A stretch of 64,000 nucleotides of DNA from Cupriavidus gilardii (GCF_008801915.1 NZ_VZOV01000008.1:158325-222324); one strand, 5' to 3'. Positions 17,712-28,566 are shown, counted from the stretch's first letter. The notes: a model not told the origin generated them from the letters alone. Made by a program: numbers and translations.

Positions 17712-17956
17712 GCTAGAATCGCCGGACGCGCCGACGGCCACTTGCCGTCGCCCGCCAGGCAAGGTCTGGCAACGGTTTGCGGGCGATGGCGGAGTGCCGG
17801 CGACGGCTTCCGCATCAGCCCGTCCGGGACGGAACGCGGCCGATAAACGGCTTGGCGTTCGCCAGTGGCGCCAACGCCCGGCTGTCACGTCGGGGCTGGT
17901 CGCGCGTCTTTCCGATCCGGATGTCAATTCGGGCGCACTCACTTAGGAACCTCCTC

Positions 17957-19330
17957 GTGAACATCGTCATTCTCGCCGCCGGCATGGGCAAACGGATGCA
18001 TTCCGATTTGCCGAAGGTGCTGCATCCGCTGGCCGGCCGGCCGCTGCTTGCTCATGTGATCGATACCGCGCGTACGCTGTCGCCGACGCGGCTGGTGGTG
18101 GTCGTGGGCCATGGCGCCGAGCGGGTACAGGCCGCGGTTGCCGCGCCCGATGTCGCCTTCGCGCTGCAGGCCCAGCAACTGGGAACCGGCCACGCGGTGA
18201 TGCAGGCGCTGCCGCTGCTCGATCCGGCCCAGCCGACGCTGGTGCTGTACGGCGACGTGCCGCTGACCCGGGCCGATACGCTGGCCCGTCTGGTGGAAGC
18301 CGCCGGAAAGGACCGCTTCGGCATCCTGACCGTCGAGATGGACGATCCGACCGGCTACGGCCGCATCGTGCGCGACGCCGCCGGCAGCATCGCCCGCATC
18401 GTCGAGCAGAAGGACGCCAGCGAGGCCGAGCGCGCGATCCGCGAGATCAATACCGGCATCGTGGTGTGCCCGACGGCGAAGTTGACCGAATGGCTGGCCA
18501 CGCTGCGCAACGATAACGCGCAAGGTGAGTACTACCTCACCGATACCGTCGAGCGCGCCGTCGCCGATGGCGTCGAGGTGGTGTCCGCCCAGCCGGGCGC
18601 GCTGTGGGAGACGCTGGGCGTCAACAGCAAAGTGCAGCTGGCCGAACTCGAGCGCCTGCATCAGCGCAACCAGGCGATGCGCCTGCTGGAAGCCGGCGTG
18701 ACCGTGCTCGACCTGGCCCGTATCGATATCCGGGGCGAACTGACTTGTGGCCGAGACGTCACGATCGACGTCGGGTGCGTGTTCGAAGGACGGGTTCACC
18801 TGGAAGACGGCGTGCAGATCGGTCCTCACTGTGTGATCCGCGATAGCCGCATCGGTTCCGGAGCGCGGGTGCTGGCCTTCTGTCATCTGGAGCAGGCGCA
18901 GGTCGGCGCCGACGGCCGGATCGGGCCGTATGCCCGTCTTCGTCCCGGCACCGAACTGGGCGAGGACGTCCATATCGGCAACTTCGTCGAGGTCAAGAAC
19001 AGCCAGATCGCCGCGCACAGCAAGGCCAACCATCTGGCCTACGTCGGCGACGCCACGGTCGGCTCGCGCGTCAACATCGGCGCGGGCACCATCACCTGCA
19101 ACTACGACGGCGTCAACAAGCACCGCACGGTGATCGAGGACGACGTCTTCATCGGCTCGGACTCGCAGCTGGTGGCGCCGGTCACGGTGCGGCGCGGCGC
19201 CACGCTGGGCGCCGGCACCACGCTGACCAAGGAAGCGCCGGCGGACCAGCTGACGCTGTCGCGGGCCAGGCAGATGACCGTTCCGGGCTGGCAGCGGCCG
19301 GTCAAGCAGCCCAGGCAGGGCACGAAGTAA
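17957..19330 (+). CDS. glmU: Bifunctional UDP-GlcNAc pyrophosphorylase / GlcN-1-P acetyltransferase
   Basis: GlmU acetylates glucosamine-1-phosphate and then transfers UMP to make UDP-GlcNAc, the precursor of peptidoglycan and LPS. The 457-residue protein starts [27 protein letters not shown], the uridyltransferase signature, and has YGDVPL and NTGIVV in the N-terminal half. The C-terminal half is a left-handed beta-helix with NFVEVKNS and [11 protein letters not shown]. The start is a GTG at 17957, preceded by TAGGAAC; no ATG fits the family N-terminus. It is followed by glmS, the preceding step in the same pathway. Confidence 0.97.
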   Translation: MNIVILAAGMGKRMHSDLPKVLHPLAGRPLLAHVIDTARTLSPTRLVVVVGHGAERVQAAVAAPDVAFALQAQQLGTGHAVMQALPLLDPAQPTLVLYGDVPLTRADTLARLVEAAGKDRFGILTVEMDDPTGYGRIVRDAAGSIARIVEQKDASEAERAIREINTGIVVCPTAKLTEWLATLRNDNAQGEYYLTDTVERAVADGVEVVSAQPGALWETLGVNSKVQLAELERLHQRNQAMRLLEAGVTVLDLARIDIRGELTCGRDVTIDVGCVFEGRVHLEDGVQIGPHCVIRDSRIGSGARVLAFCHLEQAQVGADGRIGPYARLRPGTELGEDVHIGNFVEVKNSQIAAHSKANHLAYVGDATVGSRVNIGAGTITCNYDGVNKHRTVIEDDVFIGSDSQLVAPVTVRRGATLGAGTTLTKEAPADQLTLSRARQMTVPGWQRPVKQPRQGTK

Positions 19331-19457
19331 GATAGGCGCACCGCGCTGGCCGGCGCGCCAGGACCGGGGGCGGGCGGCATAAGCGCCCAGCCATCCGGGA
19401 CATCGGACAAGGCATCAATGCAGGCGGTCACGAGCCGCGGCACCCAGGGAGAGCAAC

Positions 19458-21296
19458 ATGTGTGGCATCGTCGGCGCGGTTTCGACGCGCAATATCGTTC
19501 CGGTTCTGATCGAAGGCCTGCGCCGCCTGGAATACCGCGGCTATGACTCCTGCGGCGTGGCGGTGGTCCGCGAAGACACGCTCGAGCGCGCCCGCACCGT
19601 GTCGCGGGTGGCGGACCTGGACGAGCAGACGCGCGGCTCGGGCCTGTCCGGCACGATCGGCGTCGCGCACACGCGCTGGGCCACGCACGGCAAGCCCGAC
19701 ACCATCAACGCCCACCCGCACTTCTCCGGCGAGACCATCGCGCTGGTGCACAACGGCATCATCGAGAACTACGAGCCGCTGCGCGACGAACTGCGCGCCG
19801 CCGGCTACGGCTTCGATTCGCAGACCGATACCGAAGTGGTCGCCCATCTGGTGCACCAGGCCTACACCTATCCGAGCAGCGCCACGCGCGGCGACCTGTT
19901 CGCCTCGGTGCGCGCGATCACCAAGCGCCTGCATGGCGCCTATGCGATTGCCGTGGTGGCCAAGGACCAGCCGGACGTCGTGGTTGGCGCGCGCGCCGGC
20001 TCGCCGCTGGTCGCGGCGCTCGGCGAGGGCGAAGCCTTCCTCGCCTCGGACGCGCTGGCCGTCGCCGGCACCGCCAACCGCGTGATCTATCTGGAAGAGG
20101 GCGACGTGGTCGAGGTGCGGCGCGACGCGATCACGATCCACGACCTCAACGACGAGCCGGTCGAGCGCGAAGTGCGCGTGGTGGAAGCCCATGCGGCGGC
20201 CGTCGATCTGGGCCCGTACCGGCATTTCATGCAGAAGGAAATCTTCGAGCAGCCGCGCGCGCTGGCCGACACGCTCGAAGGCATCGAAAGCATCGAGCCG
20301 AGCCAGTTCGGCGAACGCGCCGCGCAGGTGTTCGCCAATATCGACAGCGTGCTGATCCTGGCCTGCGGCACCAGCTACTACTCGGGCTGCACCGCCAAGT
20401 ACTGGCTCGAAGCGATCGCCCGCATCCCGACCCAGGTCGAGGTCGCCAGCGAATACCGCTATCGCGAAACGGTGCCGAATCCGCGCCAGCTGGTGGTCGT
20501 GATCTCGCAATCGGGCGAGACCGCCGATACGCTGGCCGCGCTGCGCCATGCCAAGGGTCTGGGCCACGAGCACACGCTGTGCATCTGCAACGTGGCCAGC
20601 AGCGCGATGGTTCGCGAAACCGAGCTGCGCTTCATCACCCGCGCCGGCACCGAGATCGGCGTCGCCTCCACCAAGGCCTTCACCACACAGCTCGCCGCGC
20701 TGTACATGCTGACGCTGGCGCTGGCCAAGCTGCGGGGCACGCTGTCGGAGGAAAGCCAGGGCAGGGCGCTGGCTAACCTGCGCCACCTGCCCGCCGCGCT
20801 GCACGGCGTGCTGGCGCTGGAGCCGCAGATCATCGCCTGGTCCGAAGACTTCGCCCGCCGCGAAAACGCGCTGTTCCTCGGCCGTGGCCTGCACTATCCG
20901 ATCGCGCTGGAAGGCGCGCTGAAGCTGAAGGAAATCTCGTACATCCACGCCGAGGCCTATCCGGCCGGCGAGCTCAAGCACGGGCCGCTGGCGCTGGTGA
21001 CCGAGGCGATGCCGGTGGTCACGGTGGCGCCGAACGACGCGCTGCTGGAAAAGCTGAAGTCGAACATCCAGGAAGTGCGTGCCCGCGGCGGCCGGCTTTA
21101 TGTGTTCGCCGACGCGGACACGCACATCACGTCGACCGACGGCATCCAGGTGATCCGCCTGCCCGAGCACTACGGCGACCTGTCGCCGATCCTGCACGTG
21201 GTGCCGCTGCAATTGCTCGCGTATCACACGGCCTGCGCGCGGGGTACCGATGTCGACAAGCCCCGCAATTTGGCGAAGTCGGTGACGGTGGAGTAA
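19458..21296 (+). CDS. glmS: Glutamine-fructose-6-phosphate aminotransferase (isomerizing)
   Basis: GlmS makes glucosamine-6-phosphate from fructose-6-phosphate and glutamine. The 612-residue protein begins MCGIVGAV, whose Cys2 becomes the N-terminal nucleophile of the glutaminase domain, followed by YRGYDS and HTRWATHG. Two SIS sugar-isomerase domains follow ([44 protein letters not shown]). The end, [11 protein letters not shown], is the conserved C-terminal tail that closes the active site. AGGGAGAGCAAC before the ATG is a good ribosome site. It lies 127 bases after glmU and is followed by a strong terminator. Confidence 0.98.
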   Translation: MCGIVGAVSTRNIVPVLIEGLRRLEYRGYDSCGVAVVREDTLERARTVSRVADLDEQTRGSGLSGTIGVAHTRWATHGKPDTINAHPHFSGETIALVHNGIIENYEPLRDELRAAGYGFDSQTDTEVVAHLVHQAYTYPSSATRGDLFASVRAITKRLHGAYAIAVVAKDQPDVVVGARAGSPLVAALGEGEAFLASDALAVAGTANRVIYLEEGDVVEVRRDAITIHDLNDEPVEREVRVVEAHAAAVDLGPYRHFMQKEIFEQPRALADTLEGIESIEPSQFGERAAQVFANIDSVLILACGTSYYSGCTAKYWLEAIARIPTQVEVASEYRYRETVPNPRQLVVVISQSGETADTLAALRHAKGLGHEHTLCICNVASSAMVRETELRFITRAGTEIGVASTKAFTTQLAALYMLTLALAKLRGTLSEESQGRALANLRHLPAALHGVLALEPQIIAWSEDFARRENALFLGRGLHYPIALEGALKLKEISYIHAEAYPAGELKHGPLALVTEAMPVVTVAPNDALLEKLKSNIQEVRARGGRLYVFADADTHITSTDGIQVIRLPEHYGDLSPILHVVPLQLLAYHTACARGTDVDKPRNLAKSVTVE

Positions 21297-21331
21297 GGGC
21301 CGAATCGGCAACGGGGTCGCTCCCCGCAAAG

Positions 21332-21370
21332 GGCGCTGCGGCGAGGTATCGGCCGCAGCGCCTTTTTCTT
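21332..21370 (+). terminator. Rho-independent terminator after glmS
   Basis: GGCGCTGCGGC (21332-21342) and GCCGCAGCGCC (21352-21362) form a perfect 11-bp stem with a 9-base loop, directly followed by TTTTTCTTT. It lies 36 bases after the glmS stop. Confidence 0.95.
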
Positions 21371-21376
21371 TGGGCG

Positions 21377-21506
21377 TCGGCCCTTTCGGCCGGCCCTCTT
21401 GGTCGGCCTTTTCGGTGGGCCTTTTCGGGCGGCCTTTTCGGGCGGCCTTTTCGGGCGGCCTTTTCGGTGGGCCTTTCCGGCCGGCCCTTTCGGCGGGCCC
21501 TTTCAG
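21377..21506. repeat. 13-bp tandem repeat array 2 (TCGGCCTTTTCGG)
   Basis: Ten consecutive 13-bp units fill exactly 130 bases. The three central copies (21429-21467) are identical, GCGGCCTTTTCGG; outer copies diverge by 1-5 bases. It begins 7 bases after the glmS terminator and its last unit contains the stop codon of the convergent copS gene (21503-21505). Confidence 0.93.
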
Positions 21507-22906
21507 TCTGCCCGCCTCGGAAACCGCAAGCCGAACCGCGTCTTTCCCCGCTCCGACCGCACCGCGATATCCCCGCCATGCGCCAGCATGATGGCGCGGG
21601 TGATCGACAGCCCCAGTCCCACGCTATCCGATTCCGGCCTCGTCCGCGATTTATCCCCGCGAGAGAAGCGGTCGAAGATCGAAGGCAGCAGGGCCGGGTC
21701 GATCTCGGTGCCATCGTTCTCCACCGCGACCTCGACGTGGTCGCCGGCGTCGGCCACCGCGACGACGATGCGGCCGCCGGGCGGCGTATGGCGCAGCGCG
21801 TTGGAAATCAGATTGCTCAGCGCCCGCCGCAGCATCAAACGGTCGCCCTGGATACGGCCGTCTCCCTGCAGGTCCAGCCGCACCGCCTTGTCCTCGGCCA
21901 GCGCCTCGTAGAAGTCGAACAGCGCGCGCACTTCGTCGGCGATGCGGATCGCCTCGGTATTGGGCAGGTCGAGCCCGTGTTCCATCTTGGCCAGATACAG
22001 CATGTCCGACACCATGCGGGCCAGGCGCTGCAGCTCCTCGGCGTTCGACGCCAGGATGTCGCGGTAATTGCCGGCATCGCGCGGCTGCGACAGCGCGACC
22101 TGGGTTTGCGTCATCAGATTGGTGATCGGCGTGCGCAGTTCATGCGCCAGGTCGGACGAGAACTCGGACAGCCGGCGGAAATCGTCCTGCAGCCGGGCCA
22201 GCATCGCGTTGAGGTTGGCCGCCAGATCGGCCATTTCGACCGGCACCGCTTCGACCGGCATCCGCTCGTACAGCTTGCTGCCCGTCACCGTCTGCGCGCG
22301 CGAGGCCATCGTGCGCAGCGGCGCCAGGCCGCGGCGCGCCGCCCACCAGCCCAGCACGCCGCTGGCCAGCGCGGCGAGCGCGATATAGAACACCAGCGAC
22401 TGGCGGAATGCGTGAATGAAGTGATCGTGGATCTCGGTGTCCATGCCGACCAGCATGCGCAGCGGCTCGCCCGTGCCGGATTCGCGCACGGTGCGCACCA
22501 TGCCGCGATACAACTGGCCGTTCTGGCGCCATTCGAGCGCATTGGCCTGCATGCCGTCCGCGTCATCCCGATCGTGCTTGCGGGGCCGCGCCACCGCATC
22601 GAGCGCCGCACCGAAATCGAAGCCGGGGCTCGCAAACAGCGGCGCGTTTGGTTCGGCTTGCACATGGATCAGCAGGCCGCCGTGATGCTTCTGCGCGTCG
22701 GCCAGCCGTGCCGCAATGCCGTCGGACGGGCCCGCCGCCACGATCCGTTCGACCATCCGCAGATTGTCGCCGAGCAGCGCGTAATCCTGATCGGCGAAGT
22801 GCCGGTCCATCGCCGAGAAGATCAACCACCCCAGGCCCAGCAGTACGCAGGCGGAGGTCAGCGAGAACAGCGCGGTCAGCCGGGCCGTCAGCGAGAGGCG
22901 CGGCAT
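21503..22906 (-). CDS. copS: Heavy-metal sensor histidine kinase, CopS/CusS type
   Basis: This 467-residue inner-membrane kinase probably senses periplasmic copper. Two transmembrane helices (about residues 10-30 and 165-185) bracket a periplasmic sensor domain. A HAMP linker follows, then the phosphorylation motif SSDLAHELRTPITNL with His255, and the ATPase blocks NLISNALRHTPPGG, RFSRGD and GLGLSITRAIMLAHGG. Its start overlaps the copR stop by one base (TGATG), so the two are translationally coupled. The adjacent divergent copABCD genes are the expected targets. Confidence 0.93.
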   Translation of the reverse strand: MPRLSLTARLTALFSLTSACVLLGLGWLIFSAMDRHFADQDYALLGDNLRMVERIVAAGPSDGIAARLADAQKHHGGLLIHVQAEPNAPLFASPGFDFGAALDAVARPRKHDRDDADGMQANALEWRQNGQLYRGMVRTVRESGTGEPLRMLVGMDTEIHDHFIHAFRQSLVFYIALAALASGVLGWWAARRGLAPLRTMASRAQTVTGSKLYERMPVEAVPVEMADLAANLNAMLARLQDDFRRLSEFSSDLAHELRTPITNLMTQTQVALSQPRDAGNYRDILASNAEELQRLARMVSDMLYLAKMEHGLDLPNTEAIRIADEVRALFDFYEALAEDKAVRLDLQGDGRIQGDRLMLRRALSNLISNALRHTPPGGRIVVAVADAGDHVEVAVENDGTEIDPALLPSIFDRFSRGDKSRTRPESDSVGLGLSITRAIMLAHGGDIAVRSERGKTRFGLRFPRRAD

Positions 22907-23592
22907 CAGTCGCCTTCCTCCGGATTCTCGAGCACATAGCCCATGCCGCGCACCGTCTGGATCAGCTTGATGTCGAAGTCGTCGTCGATCTTGGCGCGCA
23001 GGCGGCGGATGGCGACGTCGATCACGTTGCTGTCGCTGTCGAAGTTCATGTCCCAGACCTGCGAGGCGATCAGCGAGCGCGGCAGCACCTCGCCGCGCCG
23101 GCGCGCCAGCAGTTCCAGCAGCGAGAATTCCTTGTTGGTCAGCACGATGCGCCGGCCGGCACGCGTCGCGCGGCGGCGGGCCAGGTCGAGCACCAGATCG
23201 GCGATCTGGATGCGGTCCAGCGCCACCTGCGTGGCGCCGCGGCGCAGCAGCGTGCGGACGCGGGCCAGCAGTTCGGCAAAGGCAAAGGGTTTGACCAGAT
23301 AGTCGTCGGCGCCGAGCTCCAGCCCCTTGACGCGATCGGCGACGCTGTCGCGTGCCGTCAGGAACAGCACCGGCACGCGGTTGTCGGCGGCGCGCAGCGT
23401 CTGCACGATGCGCCAGCCGTCGACATCGGGCAGCATCACATCGAGCACGATCAGGTCGTAGGGCTCCGTCATGGCCAGATGCTGGCCGTCCAGGCCGTTG
23501 GCGGCCAGGTCCACCACGAACCCCGCCTCGGTCAGGCCCTGCCGCAGGTATTCCCCGGTCTTGGCTTCGTCTTCGACTACCAGCAATTTCAT
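22906..23592 (-). CDS. copR: Copper response regulator, CopR/CusR type (OmpR family)
   Basis: This 228-residue regulator has a receiver domain with [15 protein letters not shown], the phospho-acceptor Asp51 in [14 protein letters not shown], and the conserved Lys in DYLVKPF. The C-terminal winged-helix domain ends [33 protein letters not shown], a strong match to heavy-metal regulators (CopR, CusR, PcoR). It is the first gene of the copRS pair and is transcribed away from copA. It would bind the palindrome at 23719-23736 and activate copABCD and probably its own operon. Confidence 0.95.
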   Translation of the reverse strand: MKLLVVEDEAKTGEYLRQGLTEAGFVVDLAANGLDGQHLAMTEPYDLIVLDVMLPDVDGWRIVQTLRAADNRVPVLFLTARDSVADRVKGLELGADDYLVKPFAFAELLARVRTLLRRGATQVALDRIQIADLVLDLARRRATRAGRRIVLTNKEFSLLELLARRRGEVLPRSLIASQVWDMNFDSDSNVIDVAIRRLRAKIDDDFDIKLIQTVRGMGYVLENPEEGD

Positions 23593-23718
23593 CGGCGCTT
23601 TCCTGCTTCTCCGCTTCCCGCTTCCCCGCTTTTGGCCCGCTTTCGCGCCAGGCCCGCCATCGTCGCCCTGCGCAACCGTCGCGATAGTGTAGGGCCGCGC
23701 TACCCAACATGACGCAAA

Positions 23719-23736
23719 CATTACCGGAATGTAATG
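23719..23736. promoter_or_regulatory. Putative CopR box between copR and copA
   Basis: CATTAC (23719-23724) and GTAATG (23731-23736) form a perfect inverted repeat with a 6-base spacer. A further GTAAT half-site occurs at 23742-23746, eleven bases from the previous one. The site ends 10 bases before the proposed copA -35, a position suited to activation. Published copper boxes of CopR/CusR relatives are also AT-rich palindromes. Confidence 0.65.
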
Positions 23737-23745
23737 TCGGGGTAA

Positions 23746-23774
23746 TTGGGAGGTTACTGCGGCCTCCTTATGCT
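23746..23774 (+). promoter_or_regulatory. Putative copA promoter
   Basis: TTGGGA (23746-23751) and TATGCT (23769-23774) are spaced by 17 bases, 43 bases before the copA start. The weak -35 beside a palindrome fits an activator-dependent promoter. Confidence 0.55.
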
Positions 23775-23817
23775 GGCGGCCACGATAGACCACGACAAGA
23801 CAACAAGGACCGCTTCC

Positions 23818-25716
23818 ATGCCACGCGTTGCCCCGACCATCCTGGCCGTGCCGCCCTATCTGTCCCGCCGGCGTTTCGTGCAGGGACTGGTCGCGGGGGG
23901 CGTGCTCGGTGCGCTGTCCGGCGTGTCCGGCGCAGGATGGGCCCAGCAAGCAGACCGTCCGCGGCGCGCGGGAAGCGGCAGCGCGCCGGTGCTGTCCGGC
24001 ACCGAATTCGAGCTGGTCATCGAGGAGGCGGTCGTCAACTTCACCGGCAAGCCCGCCATCGCTCACACGATCAACGGCATGCTGCCGGGGCCGACGCTGC
24101 GCTGGCGCAAGGGCGATACGGTGACCATCCGCGTCACCAACCGCCTGCGCGAGCCGACCTCGATCCACTGGCACGGCATCATCCTGCCGTTCGAGATGGA
24201 CGGCGTGCCCGGCATCAGCTTCCCCGGCATCGCGCCGGGCGAGACCTTCACCTACCGTTTCAAGGTCGTGCAGAGCGGCAGCTACTGGTACCACTCGCAC
24301 TCGGGCTTCCAGGAGATGACCGGCGTCTACGGCGGCCTGATCATCGACGGCGACGACGATCCGATCCGGGCGGACCGCGACCATACCGTGCTGCTGTCCG
24401 ACTGGACCGACGAGGACGGCATGCGCGTGCTGTCCAAGCTCAAGACCCAGAGCGATTACTACAACTACAACCAGCCGACCGTCGTCGATTTCTTCCGCGA
24501 TATCGCCAACGAGGGCGTCAAGGCCGCCGTCGACAAGCGCCGCATGTGGAACCAGATGCGGATGAGCCCGACCGATCTGGCTGATCTGTCCGCGCATACG
24601 CTGACGTATCTGACCAACGGCGTGACGCCGGCCGGCAACTGGACGGGGCTGTTCAGGCCGGGCGACAAGGTCCGCCTGCGCTTCATCAATGGCAGCGGCA
24701 ATACCTTCTACGACGTGCGCATTCCCGGGCTGAAGCTCAAGGTCGTGCAGGTCGACGGCCAGAACATCGAGCCGGTGACGGTCGACGAATTCCGCTTCGG
24801 CCCCGGTGAGACCTGCGATGTCATCGTCGAGCCGCGCGACGAGGCCTACACGATCTTCTCGCAGTCGATGGACCGCACCGGCTACGCGCGCGGCACGCTG
24901 GCGACGCGCGACGGGCTGCAGGCCGCCGTGCCCGCGCTGGACAAGGCCGAATGGCTGACCATGACCGACATGATGGGCGACATGGGGGCGATGGGCGCGG
25001 CTGGGGTGGCCGGCATGGGCCATGGCGGCGGGCATCACCATGGCGCCATGCGGGGCACGCATGGCTCGCACGGCGCGAACGGCACGCACGGGGCGCATGG
25101 CATGCACGGCATGCACCACGGCGGCATGGCGATGGACCACAGCCAGCATGCGATGGCCGCGATGCCGGCCGATGGCTCGCTGAAGGTGCCCAGCAGGACC
25201 GCCCGCCATGCGCGCACCGAATACGGACCCAGCACCGACATGCGGGTCGACATGGCGCGGACCAATCTGGACGACCCCGGCATCGGCCTGCGCAACAACG
25301 GACGCCGCGTGCTGACGCTGGCCGACATGCGTACGGTCGGCGGTCCGATGAACCCGCGCGGCGCGGGCCGGGAGGTGGAGCTGCACCTGACCGGCAACAT
25401 GGAGCGCTACACGTGGTCGTTCGACGGCCTGGAGTTCGGCAGGTCGACGCCGGTGTTCTTCCGCCACGGCGAGCGGCTTCGCGTGATCCTGCACAACGAC
25501 ACGATGATGACCCACCCGATGCATCTGCACGGCATGTGGAGCGAGCTGGAGGCGCCGGACGGCTCGTTCCAGGCGCGGCGGCACACGATTCCGGTGCAGC
25601 CGGCGCAGCGCATCAGCTTCCTCGTCACGGCCGATGCGCTCGGCCGCTGGGCCTGGCATTGCCATCTGATGATGCATATGGACGCAGGCATGTTCCGCGA
25701 AGTGGTGGTGGCCTGA
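23818..25716 (+). CDS. copA: Periplasmic multicopper oxidase, copper resistance protein CopA
   Basis: This 632-residue enzyme is exported folded: [13 protein letters not shown] (from residue 16) is a twin-arginine signal. It would oxidise Cu(I) to Cu(II) in the periplasm and bind extra copper. The three cupredoxin domains carry the copper ligands in [32 protein letters not shown] and [14 protein letters not shown]. Residues about 380-452 are a Met/His-rich insert ([13 protein letters not shown]) typical of CopA/PcoA. The ATG at 23818 was chosen because it places the Tat motif near the N-terminus. copB follows after 47 bases. Confidence 0.97.
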   Translation: MPRVAPTILAVPPYLSRRRFVQGLVAGGVLGALSGVSGAGWAQQADRPRRAGSGSAPVLSGTEFELVIEEAVVNFTGKPAIAHTINGMLPGPTLRWRKGDTVTIRVTNRLREPTSIHWHGIILPFEMDGVPGISFPGIAPGETFTYRFKVVQSGSYWYHSHSGFQEMTGVYGGLIIDGDDDPIRADRDHTVLLSDWTDEDGMRVLSKLKTQSDYYNYNQPTVVDFFRDIANEGVKAAVDKRRMWNQMRMSPTDLADLSAHTLTYLTNGVTPAGNWTGLFRPGDKVRLRFINGSGNTFYDVRIPGLKLKVVQVDGQNIEPVTVDEFRFGPGETCDVIVEPRDEAYTIFSQSMDRTGYARGTLATRDGLQAAVPALDKAEWLTMTDMMGDMGAMGAAGVAGMGHGGGHHHGAMRGTHGSHGANGTHGAHGMHGMHHGGMAMDHSQHAMAAMPADGSLKVPSRTARHARTEYGPSTDMRVDMARTNLDDPGIGLRNNGRRVLTLADMRTVGGPMNPRGAGREVELHLTGNMERYTWSFDGLEFGRSTPVFFRHGERLRVILHNDTMMTHPMHLHGMWSELEAPDGSFQARRHTIPVQPAQRISFLVTADALGRWAWHCHLMMHMDAGMFREVVVA

Positions 25717-25763
25717 CGGGCCCGAGCTTTCATCCGAATTCCAAGACGCACGGAGCCCGAGCC

Positions 25764-26969
25764 ATGCCTTCGAAAACACTTGCAGCCTTCCTGCTGGCGT
25801 CCGCCGGCGCCAGCGCCGCATTGGCACAGCAGCCGCACCAGCACGATCACGGTGATCATCACCAGCACCACCACCACCACCACCAACACCAGCACCAGCA
25901 GCAGCATCATCAGCAGCACCAGCACCAGCACCAGCACCAGCACCAGCACCAGCACCAGCAGCATCAGCAGCAGCAGCAGCAGCACGGGCGCGACGACCAC
26001 CACGGGCATCACCATCAACCGGCCGCGGCACAGCCTGCGGCCGGCAAGCCCGCCGAAGCCGCTGCCGCGCACGCCGACAAGCCGGGCCCGGACCATGGCG
26101 CGATGCACCACATGGACCACGGCACTGCGCAATCGATGGACCACGGCGCCCATGGCTCCGGGCAAGGCGTGCCGCCCGCCAGCGCTCCGCCACCGGCGAT
26201 GGATCACGGCGACATGAAGATGCAGGGCGGCAGCGCTCCCCCCGATGCGCGCGATCCGCACGCATACTCCGGCGGTCATCGGCTCGGCGTCGGCCAGTAC
26301 GCGCTCGGTCCCCATCGCCAGCTGCACATGGCCGACGAGCATCTGTTCGGCTCGGTGCTGGTGGACCGCCTCGAATGGGCGCGCGGCAGCGACACCAACG
26401 CCGCCGCGTACGAGGCACAGGCCTGGTTCGGCAATACCTACGACCGGCTGGTGATCAAGGCCGAGGGCGACGTGGAACGCGGCAAGGTCCATGAGGCCCG
26501 CACCGAACTGCTGTGGGGCCACGCGATCGCCAGCTATTGGGACACCCAGCTCGGTATCCGCAACGACGCGGGTCACGGCCGCCCCGCGCGCAACTGGCTC
26601 GCGTTCGGCGTGCAGGGCCTGGCGCCCTACTGGTTCGAGATCGACGCCACCGGCTACCTCGGCACCGAAGGGCGGACGGCGCTGCGGCTGTCCGCCGAGT
26701 ACGAGTTGCTGATCACGCAGCGCCTGATCCTGCAGCCGCGCATCGAGGCCAATGTCTACGGCAAGAACGACCGCGAGGTTGGCGTCGGCAGCGGCCTGTC
26801 CAATGGCGCGGTCGGCGTGCGGCTACGCTATGAGTTCAGCCGCCAGTTCGCGCCCTACATCGGCGTCGAGCGCTATCAGGCGTTCGGCAATACCGCCGAC
26901 ATGGTGCGCGCGTCGGGCGGCCGCAGCGGTGAGACGCGTTTTGTCGCCGGCGTGCGCGTGTGGTTCTGA
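25764..26969 (+). CDS. copB: Outer-membrane copper resistance protein CopB with long His/Gln tract
   Basis: CopB is an outer-membrane beta-barrel that works with CopA. In this 401-residue protein a Sec signal ends at AALA (residue 21). Residues 22-84 are almost pure His and Gln, with about 29 His, encoded by a CACCAG-type microsatellite. A Met/His segment follows ([14 protein letters not shown]). The barrel begins near residue 190 with the conserved [47 protein letters not shown] and ends [13 protein letters not shown], with the terminal Phe typical of outer-membrane proteins. The repeat length may vary between isolates. Confidence 0.95.
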   Translation: MPSKTLAAFLLASAGASAALAQQPHQHDHGDHHQHHHHHHQHQHQQQHHQQHQHQHQHQHQHQHQQHQQQQQQHGRDDHHGHHHQPAAAQPAAGKPAEAAAAHADKPGPDHGAMHHMDHGTAQSMDHGAHGSGQGVPPASAPPPAMDHGDMKMQGGSAPPDARDPHAYSGGHRLGVGQYALGPHRQLHMADEHLFGSVLVDRLEWARGSDTNAAAYEAQAWFGNTYDRLVIKAEGDVERGKVHEARTELLWGHAIASYWDTQLGIRNDAGHGRPARNWLAFGVQGLAPYWFEIDATGYLGTEGRTALRLSAEYELLITQRLILQPRIEANVYGKNDREVGVGSGLSNGAVGVRLRYEFSRQFAPYIGVERYQAFGNTADMVRASGGRSGETRFVAGVRVWF

Positions 26970-27023
26970 GCCGCGCTGACTTGTTTGCCGATGTCTCGAT
27001 TGCCGACTTTCTGGAGGGCTGCC

Positions 27024-27410
27024 ATGCGCGCTGTCCGCAAGACCATCCAATGGCTGTCGCTGGGCGCGACCCTGCTGATCGCCCAGGCCGCGCTTGCGCA
27101 TCCGAAGCTGCTGTCGTCGACGCCGGCCGATAACGCCCAGGTGTCGGCGCCGGACCGGATCGAACTGCGGTTTTCCGAGGGGCTGGTCAGGCAGTTTTCC
27201 GGCGCCAATCTGCTGATGACCGGCATGCCGGGCATGGCCAATCATGGGCCGATGAAGATCGCGGTCACCGTGTCGCCGGGCGACGATCCGAAGACGCTGG
27301 TCGTCACGCCGGCCAAGCCGCTGGTGCCGGGCAGCTATCGTCTGGAATGGCGTGCGGTCGGATCGGATACGCATCCTGTCAGCGGCAGGATCTCGTTCCA
27401 GGTGAAGTGA
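27024..27410 (+). CDS. copC: Periplasmic copper chaperone CopC
   Basis: This 128-residue protein has a Sec signal ending at ALA; the mature protein starts HPKLLSSTPADN, so the first His can bind Cu(II). The Met-rich loop LMTGMPGMANHGPM is the Cu(I) site and WRAVGSDTHPVSG supplies the second Cu(II) ligands. Length and fold match CopC/PcoC. The ATG at 27024 follows CTGGAGGG. copD starts 5 bases after its stop, consistent with CopC handing copper to CopD. Confidence 0.95.
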   Translation: MRAVRKTIQWLSLGATLLIAQAALAHPKLLSSTPADNAQVSAPDRIELRFSEGLVRQFSGANLLMTGMPGMANHGPMKIAVTVSPGDDPKTLVVTPAKPLVPGSYRLEWRAVGSDTHPVSGRISFQVK

Positions 27411-27414
27411 CCCG

Positions 27415-28353
27415 ATGCCGCCGGACTGGCCGCTCGTTCTGTTGCGATTCGCGCTGTACCTGGACCTGATGCTGGTGTTCGGGCTGCCGTTTTTTGTCGT
27501 GCACGGGCTGCGCGGAGACGAGCGGCGATCGCGCTTCGCCACGGCGATGCTGTACGCGGCAGCCGGTGGCGCGATCGCGGGCCTGCTTCTGTCCGCCGGC
27601 AATTTGCTGATGATGGCCAAGGCGCTGTCGGGCGTCGCGGAATACGCACAGCTGGACCGCGAAACCGTCGGCATGGTGCTGAGCGCCACCGACTGGGGCG
27701 TGGCCTGGGGTGTGCGGATGGCGGCGCTGCTTGCCGCGTTGCCTGCCTTGTGCCTCCGCGGCTTGCCATACGGGCTTCGCCTGGGCCTGGCGACCGTTGC
27801 GGCGGCCGTGGCGCTCGCCACGCTGGCTTGGTCGGGCCACGGCGCCATGGGCGAGGGAGCCCGCCGCCATGTTCATCTTGGCGCCGACATCGCGCATCTG
27901 CTGGCGGCCGGTACCTGGGTCGGCGCGTTGCTGGCCTTCGTCGGCATGGCCGCCCGCGTCCGGCGCGTCACCCCGGCACGGATCGCGATGCTGGGCCGCA
28001 CCGCCAGCGGGTTTGCACGCGTCGGCACGCTGGTCGTCGCCACGCTGGTGGCAACCGGCGCCATCAACTACTGGCTGATCGTCGGCCCGTCGCTGGCCGG
28101 CGTCGCCTCGACCCCCTACGGCGTGTTGCTGCTGGCGAAGCTGACGCTGTTCGGTGCGATGCTGGGGCTTGCCGCCCTGAACCGCTATCGCCTCAGCCCG
28201 CGCCTGGCAGCGGCGCGGGCTTCAGGCGAAGCGCGCTCGGCGGCAGCGGCGCTGCGCCGCAGCCTGTGGCTGGAGACCGGCTGCGCCACGGCCATCCTGG
28301 CGCTGGTGGCCTGGCTCGGCACGCTGTCGCCGGAGGTGCTGCAAGGGGGGTAG
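27415..28353 (+). CDS. copD: Inner-membrane copper resistance protein CopD
   Basis: This 312-residue polytopic protein has about eight transmembrane helices. The family blocks are visible: HGAMGEGARRHVHLGADIAHLLAAGTWVGAL, which holds conserved His residues, and TGAINYWLIVGPSLAGVASTPYGVLLLAKLTLFGAMLGLAALNRYRLSP with the typical NRYRL end motif. CopD is thought to move copper across the inner membrane with CopC. It is the last gene of copABCD; no terminator is seen immediately after it. Confidence 0.94.
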   Translation: MPPDWPLVLLRFALYLDLMLVFGLPFFVVHGLRGDERRSRFATAMLYAAAGGAIAGLLLSAGNLLMMAKALSGVAEYAQLDRETVGMVLSATDWGVAWGVRMAALLAALPALCLRGLPYGLRLGLATVAAAVALATLAWSGHGAMGEGARRHVHLGADIAHLLAAGTWVGALLAFVGMAARVRRVTPARIAMLGRTASGFARVGTLVVATLVATGAINYWLIVGPSLAGVASTPYGVLLLAKLTLFGAMLGLAALNRYRLSPRLAAARASGEARSAAAALRRSLWLETGCATAILALVAWLGTLSPEVLQGG

Positions 28354-28566
28354 CCGCGGTAGGCCAAGGCTCGTTTGCAGCATTGACAATACCTCGTGCA
28401 GATTCTGCGACACCGACTGCCTTAGCGACGGCCTTGCCGAAGCGCATGACGCCTGCGCTGCGGACGATAGGTCTCCTCACGTCGGTATCACGCCGGATCT
28501 GTCCGCTGGCACGCTCGATGCATCCATTCGGGTCCGGACGTCATGTCCGCACATCCGGAGACCATC

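Noticed and set aside
19331..19457. glmS ribozyme or riboswitch in the glmU-glmS gap
   Set aside because: The gap is short, shows no ribozyme-like conserved core, and this ribozyme is a Gram-positive feature.
21371..21600. Small Phe/Gly/Arg-rich frame through array 2
   Set aside because: The product only reflects the 13-bp repeat in three frames and lacks a ribosome site.
25407..26576. Minus-strand frame with a poly-Leu/Val stretch opposite copB
   Set aside because: The hydrophobic run is simply the complement of the CACCAG repeat; copB is supported by strong family motifs.
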